Virus record (IMG/VR): IMGVR_UViG_3300049825_000474
Coordinates: 1 to 41,856 of that record
Source: a virus
Reading direction: 5' to 3' (one strand)
DNA: 41,856 nucleotides
Made by a program: the position numbers and the translations under genes. Of the stretch, positions 38,757-41,856 are shown in pieces. Each line of letters begins with the position of its first letter. Positions within the stretch are counted from its first letter, which is position 1. The notes beneath the pieces are model-generated. The model was not told the origin of the DNA. It saw only the letters and a program-made list of their open reading frames with translations, and did no database searches.

Positions 38757-38957
38757 ATGGGAAAACACTACATCATCTCAAGCGGCGGTTACCTGCTACC
38801 ACTTCCGGATGGAGGTATCCCCAGGTTTGAAATCAAGGCAAGCGCAGAGAAAGTTGCACGAGATCTGAACGCAAGGCGCGGCTATGAGTACTACCGTGTG
38901 GGCGAATATGAGAGCGGTTTACTTGGGCCAACGTGGAACAAGAAGGAGGACAAATAG
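38757..38957 (+). CDS. Early small protein 1
   Basis: This protein has 66 residues from the ATG at 38757; a GTG at 38751 is the other option but overlaps the predicted start of transcription. It begins MGKHYIISSGGYLLPLPDGG, then helix KASAEKVARDLNARRGYEYY and ends in a basic stretch (GPTWNKKEDK). The composition is like small phage proteins that may act on host functions. No family is recognised. First gene of the rightward arm. Confidence 0.65.
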   Translation: MGKHYIISSGGYLLPLPDGGIPRFEIKASAEKVARDLNARRGYEYYRVGEYESGLLGPTWNKKEDK

Positions 38958-38959
38958 CC

Positions 38960-39181
38960 ATGGTGCTGCTACAAACAATTATTTTCAGTGCCGGCGACAA
39001 CGTAGAAATACCGTGCCGGGCCGACAAGGACGTAGCCGGTGAAGATGTCCAAGTGTGGCTTACAGTGGGGCGCAAACCGCGGGTCAATGTGGTTATTTTT
39101 GCACCCAATCGCGCCGCCGCTGACGCCCTTGTTTTGGCGTTTAAAAACTGCATTCCTAAGCGAGAAGAGAAGAAGCCATGA
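38960..39181 (+). CDS. Early small protein 2
   Basis: This 73-residue protein starts 2 bases after the preceding stop, with AAGGAGG upstream. It is a beta-type small protein: MVLLQTIIFSAGDNVEIPCR, DVQVWLTVGRKPRVNVVIF, ending in a basic CIPKREEKKP tail with one Cys. No motif is recognised. The next gene starts on its stop (ATGA), so the genes are translated together. Confidence 0.66.
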   Translation: MVLLQTIIFSAGDNVEIPCRADKDVAGEDVQVWLTVGRKPRVNVVIFAPNRAAADALVLAFKNCIPKREEKKP

Positions 39182-39669
39182 AATACCACCTGACCACGAC
39201 ACTTGCCCGGCTGAAAGCCGCTGATCTGTGCGCGGAAGGCTACCGCAAGCTGGTCAAGTCCCTTCCGCCCAACTTCGACAAGGATGCGCCAATCAACCTT
39301 CTATCTATCCTGGAATCCAACGGGGCGAAAGATCTGGGATGGTGCCTTAACGCCAGGGTGACCATTCAGGACTCGGCCCCAGCGTGGGCGGAATACCAGC
39401 GGGTGCGCAACCCGGCGTTGGCTAACTTCGAGCGGGTGAAGGCCCCGGCGTGGGCGGAATACGAGCTGGTGAAGGCCACGGCGTGGGCGGAATACGAGCT
39501 GGTGCGCAAAACGGCGTGGGCGGAATACCAGCGGGTGCGCAAAACGGCGTTGGCTAACTTCGAGCGGGTGATGTACACGGCGTGGGCGGAATACGGGCTG
39601 GTGAAGGCCCCGGCGTTGGCGTCCATTCTGATGACCGAGGAGGATGCTTCTCTTGCCGCCACCGAATAG
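39178..39669 (+). CDS. 11-residue tandem-repeat protein
   Basis: This 163-residue protein has a helical N-terminal domain (LARLKAADLCAEGYRKLVKS, SILESNGAKDLGWCLNAR) like small phage proteins that end in L-W-C-L-R-A. Residues about 68-148 are seven and a half 11-residue units, (P/T)-A-W-A-E-Y-x-x-V-(R/K)-x with variant PALANFERVKx. The 33-bp units are nearly identical in DNA. An 11-residue period with spaced aromatic and aliphatic residues suggests right-handed or straight amphipathic coiled helices. It may bind lipids, membrane or itself. It is followed by an overlapping gene at 39644. Confidence 0.8.
   Translation: MKYHLTTTLARLKAADLCAEGYRKLVKSLPPNFDKDAPINLLSILESNGAKDLGWCLNARVTIQDSAPAWAEYQRVRNPALANFERVKAPAWAEYELVKATAWAEYELVRKTAWAEYQRVRKTALANFERVMYTAWAEYGLVKAPALASILMTEEDASLAATE
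39379..39620 (+). repeat. 33-bp tandem repeats in the 11-residue repeat gene
   Basis: There are about seven and a half units of 33 bp. Most contain GCGTGGGCGGAATAC; variants with GCGTTGGCTAACTTC encode the ANF form. Two unit types alternate in blocks, indicating duplication of multi-unit segments. Confidence 0.82.
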
Positions 39670-39913
39670 TGAGCCACTGGCCGCAACTCAAGGGATTAAC
39701 GGGCGATTATCCAAAGTGGCCGAAAAGCTGGAGCGAGGCGCGGTAATGGACGTTGCCCTTACTTGGGGTATCAACGAAACCGAACGCCGAAGGTTGCAGC
39801 CCGACATGGCCGCGGTGAAGCTGCGAACCCAGATTAGGGCGGAGTGTGCCGTGCTGTTGGAATTTGAATTGATTGACCTGGTGGAGTGCAGCGAGGCCGA
39901 GCAAGACGTATGA
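39644..39913 (+). CDS. Early small protein overlapping the repeat gene
   Basis: This 89-residue protein has its ATG inside the last 26 bases of the repeat gene, next to GAGGAGG. It has a helical body (INGRLSKVAEKLERGAVMDV, ALTWGINETERRRLQPD, MAAVKLRTQIRAECAVLLEF) and an acidic end (LVECSEAEQDV). It could be a small regulator or nuclease cofactor. The next gene, a nuclease, starts in an ATGA overlap, so the two may work together. No family is recognised. Confidence 0.66.
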   Translation: MLLLPPPNSEPLAATQGINGRLSKVAEKLERGAVMDVALTWGINETERRRLQPDMAAVKLRTQIRAECAVLLEFELIDLVECSEAEQDV

Positions 39914-40587
39914 CCCACGCTGCATCCCTCACGATGGACGCCGAACACATCTACCGCTACGCCGGCCGGATCGTTGCCGGCGTGACATCTGCGCTCACCG
40001 AAGCCAAGCTAGCCGATTATTCGATGATCCACCGCACCGTGCTGGAAGCCGCAGGCGAGCGCGGCCGCGTGGTTCACCAGATTGCGGAAATGGTCATCAC
40101 CGAGCCCATTCTAGGCCCAGTCGACCCCAAGAGCATCGCCCCGCAATTGCAGGGGTACGCCGCCGCCGTGCGCCGGTTCGTGGCTGAGACAGGTTTCGCC
40201 GTTGAAGTCGATGAGGCCGGCCCCGTCGTTGAGCGCCGCGTATTTTGCCAGCAATACCGCTACGCCGGTACTCTCGACACCATTGGCCGCATTAATGGCC
40301 GCCGGGTGTTGCTCGATTGGAAAAGCGGCGCCAAGTCCCCCGCGCATGTCGCACAGGTGTGCCTATACAGACACGGGGTTGAATTGTCGCCCTCTGATTG
40401 CGACGTGTTGCCGGTGTACCTGTCTGCCGAAGGCTCCTATAGCTTGGACCCAAAGAGCAGAGCGGAGCATCTGGCGTTGCTGTATGACGGGCTGGCTGCC
40501 GTGCGGTGCCTGAATTTCCGCATCGATCGCGGCATGTGGCCCAAGGGTAGAGACTTAGAGGCGGAAGCCGCCATGAAAGGATTATGA
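39910..40587 (+). CDS. PD-(D/E)XK exonuclease (RecB/Cas4-like)
   Basis: This protein has 225 residues from the ATG overlapping the preceding stop. Nuclease motifs in order are R-G-R-V-V-H near residue 51-56, V-E-R near 108, Y-A-G-T-L-D at about 118-123, L-L-D-W-K-S-G at about 134-140 with the D...DxK metal site (Asp 123, Asp 136, Lys 138), and Q-V-C-L-Y at 149-153 (the QxxxY motif of RecB-type nucleases). These are the hallmarks of phage exonucleases that chew DNA ends for a RecT partner, and recT lies further along the same arm. The C-terminus is helical and basic. Confidence 0.83.
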   Translation: MTHAASLTMDAEHIYRYAGRIVAGVTSALTEAKLADYSMIHRTVLEAAGERGRVVHQIAEMVITEPILGPVDPKSIAPQLQGYAAAVRRFVAETGFAVEVDEAGPVVERRVFCQQYRYAGTLDTIGRINGRRVLLDWKSGAKSPAHVAQVCLYRHGVELSPSDCDVLPVYLSAEGSYSLDPKSRAEHLALLYDGLAAVRCLNFRIDRGMWPKGRDLEAEAAMKGL

Positions 40588-40709
40588 GCCAAAAAACAGC
40601 GATCCAATGGACGGATAAGACCTGGAACCCGTGGCACGGTTGCCATAAGATTTCGCCAGGCTGGCCGGAAGATTTGCGCGTGCGAGAACTCCCTGTTATT
40701 TTGTCTTGA
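40584..40709 (+). pseudogene. Truncated DUF5131 (phage Gp37/Gp68) remnant
   Basis: This 41-codon open frame begins in an ATGA overlap. MSQKTAIQWTDKTWNPWHGC and HKISPG are the N-terminal signature of DUF5131/Gp37-Gp68 proteins, which normally continue C-x-x-C-Y with a radical-SAM-like domain of 200-plus residues. Here WPEDLRVREL follows at once, a sequence that I recall from the end of some members, so an internal deletion may have joined the two ends. The stop lies inside the next promoter. Probably not a working enzyme. Confidence 0.62.
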
Positions 40710-40734
40710 CAAACAAAAATAACAAGCCTACTAT
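40694..40734 (+). promoter_or_regulatory. Strong early promoter with palindromic operator
   Basis: TTGACA (40706-40711), a 17-base spacer and TACTAT (40729-40734) are followed by 6 bases and the ATG at 40741. It overlaps an imperfect palindrome, TGTTATTTTGT with ACAAAAATAACA (40694-40724), that could bind a regulator. It is the best sigma70-type match of the window and should drive the genes from 40741 into the pentapeptide gene and beyond. Confidence 0.68.
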
Positions 40735-40740
40735 TAGCTC

Positions 40741-41190
40741 ATGAGCAACCAAAACATTCAGACGATCGGCACCAAGGATGCGCGCTCCACTACGGCCCCG
40801 CGCTGCGCCTGTGACAATGGCCCAGCCTACGCTATTCTCGACGTGGACGGCGTTTTTTGCTGTGAAGATTGCGCCGCCGCTTGCATTCACGAGGATTCAG
40901 ACTTCCGCGCCGCTTTCGTGGCCGAAATGGACGCCAAGTTTGCCAGCGCCCGCCGCCCGCAATACGCCACAGCTTGCGTCTCGACCGAGCACGGCGAATT
41001 CCCCAACTACTTCTATGTCGAGATCGACGCCGAGCAGTGGGCCGCCATCAAGCGACAATTGACCAACCTGGACGACAACGCCAAATCGGCGGCATACGAT
41101 CGCCAATTGAGCGACTACTACGGCGGGGACGGCCCATTAAGCCTGGGCGAGCAATGCCGCCGCTCCCACGCTGTCAAGCGGGGAAGGTGA
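40741..41190 (+). CDS. Cys-rich early protein
   Basis: This 149-residue protein has no ribosome-binding site; its promoter predicts a leaderless transcript. Residues about 22-49 have C-A-C-D-N-G...F-C-C-E-D-C-A-A-A-C, a zinc-binding-like cluster. A helical region (EDSDFRAAFVAEMDAKFASA) follows, then a beta-like stretch (FPNYFYVEIDAEQWAAIKRQ) and the basic end HAVKRGR. No family is recognised. It is the first gene of the transcription unit that includes the pentapeptide gene. Confidence 0.72.
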   Translation: MSNQNIQTIGTKDARSTTAPRCACDNGPAYAILDVDGVFCCEDCAAACIHEDSDFRAAFVAEMDAKFASARRPQYATACVSTEHGEFPNYFYVEIDAEQWAAIKRQLTNLDDNAKSAAYDRQLSDYYGGDGPLSLGEQCRRSHAVKRGR

Positions 41191-41192
41191 CC

Positions 41193-41516
41193 ATGCGCGC
41201 CATTGAGGCTGTCGGGCGTGCCCTGGTGCTTTGTGGTTTTGGAAGGAAAGAAATGGAAAAACGCCAGCAGCGCGAGGCCGACTACGAGAACATAGCCCGA
41301 TTTAAGAAGGCGTGCGCACTTGCCGCCGTGCTGCGCGCTGCCGGCGTTGCTTCAGAGGAAGTGCCGCGTATGACCGCCGAGCAATGGGAACTCGCCAGCT
41401 CCGCCGCCAAACACAAAGACCCCACCAAGCCGCACAGCGACAAGACGCGCGCAATGGTGGCCCAGATATTACAGCCGGTTGACACAGACCTATGGGGAAG
41501 GATGAGCGACGAATGA
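41193..41516 (+). CDS. Small helical early protein
   Basis: This protein has 107 residues from the ATG at 41193, with GGGAAGGTGA upstream. Helices rich in Arg/Glu/Ala ([40 protein letters not shown]) are followed by [20 protein letters not shown] and an acidic end. It has one Cys in the N-terminal region. Function unknown. Its stop overlaps the pentapeptide start (ATGA). Confidence 0.7.
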   Translation: MRAIEAVGRALVLCGFGRKEMEKRQQREADYENIARFKKACALAAVLRAAGVASEEVPRMTAEQWELASSAAKHKDPTKPHSDKTRAMVAQILQPVDTDLWGRMSDE

Positions 41517-41856
41517 AAATGGAAATCAAAAACATCAACGGGGCTGTGCTGTATTCAGCCGGGGCCGGCACAGTGCTAGAACTCCTGAATCTAGCTGTCA
41601 AGGATTCAGTCCCGCTGGATAGCGCGAACCTGTATAGCGCGAACCTGAAGGGCGCGAACCTGAAGGGCGCGAACCTGAAGGGCGCGAACCTGTATGGCGC
41701 GAACCTGTATGGCGCGCACCTGAAGGGCGCGAACCTGAAGGGCGCGAACCTGGAGGGCGCGAACCTGGATAGCGCGAACCTGTATAGCGCGAACCTGCAT
41801 GGCGCGAACCTGAAGGGCGCGAACCTGGAGGGCGCGAACCTGGAGGGCGCGAACCT
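41513..41856 (+). CDS. Pentapeptide-repeat protein, 5' part (cut by the window end)
   Basis: The ATG overlaps the preceding stop (ATGA). About 37 non-repeat residues ([35 protein letters not shown]) precede the array. From 41624 there are at least 15 pentapeptide units ([15 protein letters not shown] and others) to the last base, ending two bases into a codon. The frame continues at base 1 if the 23-nt terminal identity is used as overlap. Simple abutment of the ends would shift the frame. Start, N-cap and overall design match a typical beta-helix cap plus coils. Confidence 0.88.
   Translation, partial: MKMEIKNINGAVLYSAGAGTVLELLNLAVKDSVPLDSANLYSANLKGANLKGANLKGANLYGANLYGAHLKGANLKGANLEGANLDSANLYSANLHGANLKGANLEGANLEGAN
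41624..41856 (+). repeat. Tandem 15-bp repeat at the right end
   Basis: About 15 and a half units of 15 bp continue the pentapeptide array. The last 113 bases (41744-41856) equal 151-263, and the last 23 equal 1-23. The overlap needed to close the circle is therefore ambiguous. Confidence 0.9.

Overview
The window looks like an essentially complete, GC-rich genome of a tailed phage with short-tail (podovirus, P22-like) morphogenesis. One pentapeptide-repeat gene is cut by the two window ends: it starts at 41513 and runs off the right edge, and its 3' part enters at base 1. The molecule is therefore probably circular or circularly permuted, with the assembly break inside a 15-bp repeat. The host is unknown. 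Several Sec signal peptides that end in AQ, and a PKD-like secreted protein, recall Acidobacteriota of the Solibacter/Bryobacter type, but this is inference. No integrase, RNA polymerase or DNA polymerase gene was recognised.

The genome has two main arms diverging from a control region at about 38650-38760. The rightward arm (38757 to 41856, continuing 1 to 5350) carries small genes and DNA-transaction genes: a PD-(D/E)XK exonuclease, a pentapeptide-repeat protein, a coiled-coil protein, a RecT-type annealing protein, an RNA ligase-like nucleotidyltransferase and a RusA-like resolvase. The leftward arm (38653 down to 5292) begins with an HTH/AT-hook regulator. It continues with a replication initiator, a DnaB helicase, terminase small and large subunits, portal, scaffold, P22-type coat, fibre-like and secreted proteins, a GH108-type endolysin, gp4-like and gp10-like head-tail proteins, a beta-helix tailspike, a RyR-domain protein, three internal (DNA ejection) proteins and two holin-like membrane proteins. 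Most neighbours are joined by ATGA or TAATG overlaps.

Two small rightward islands interrupt the leftward arm, at 31554-32562 and 10860-11198. They look like morons. The first ends in an orphan zinc-ribbon domain of an IS1595-type transposase.

The most notable signals are these. (1) In five transcription units the -10 box ends exactly 6 bases before the start codon, which predicts leaderless mRNAs, and three of these share a T-rich CTTGAC element. (2) A tRNA-like cloverleaf relic with its own sigma70-like promoter lies directly upstream of the tailspike gene. (3) A series of genes inside the virion operon encodes proteins with Sec signal peptides, some joined to typical phage-fibre repeats. 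(4) There are two DNA-level tandem-repeat genes: pentapeptide repeats and an 11-residue repeat. (5) Several hidden small genes, 31-45 codons long, are tied to their neighbours by overlaps. No stretch longer than 300 bases lacks a gene.
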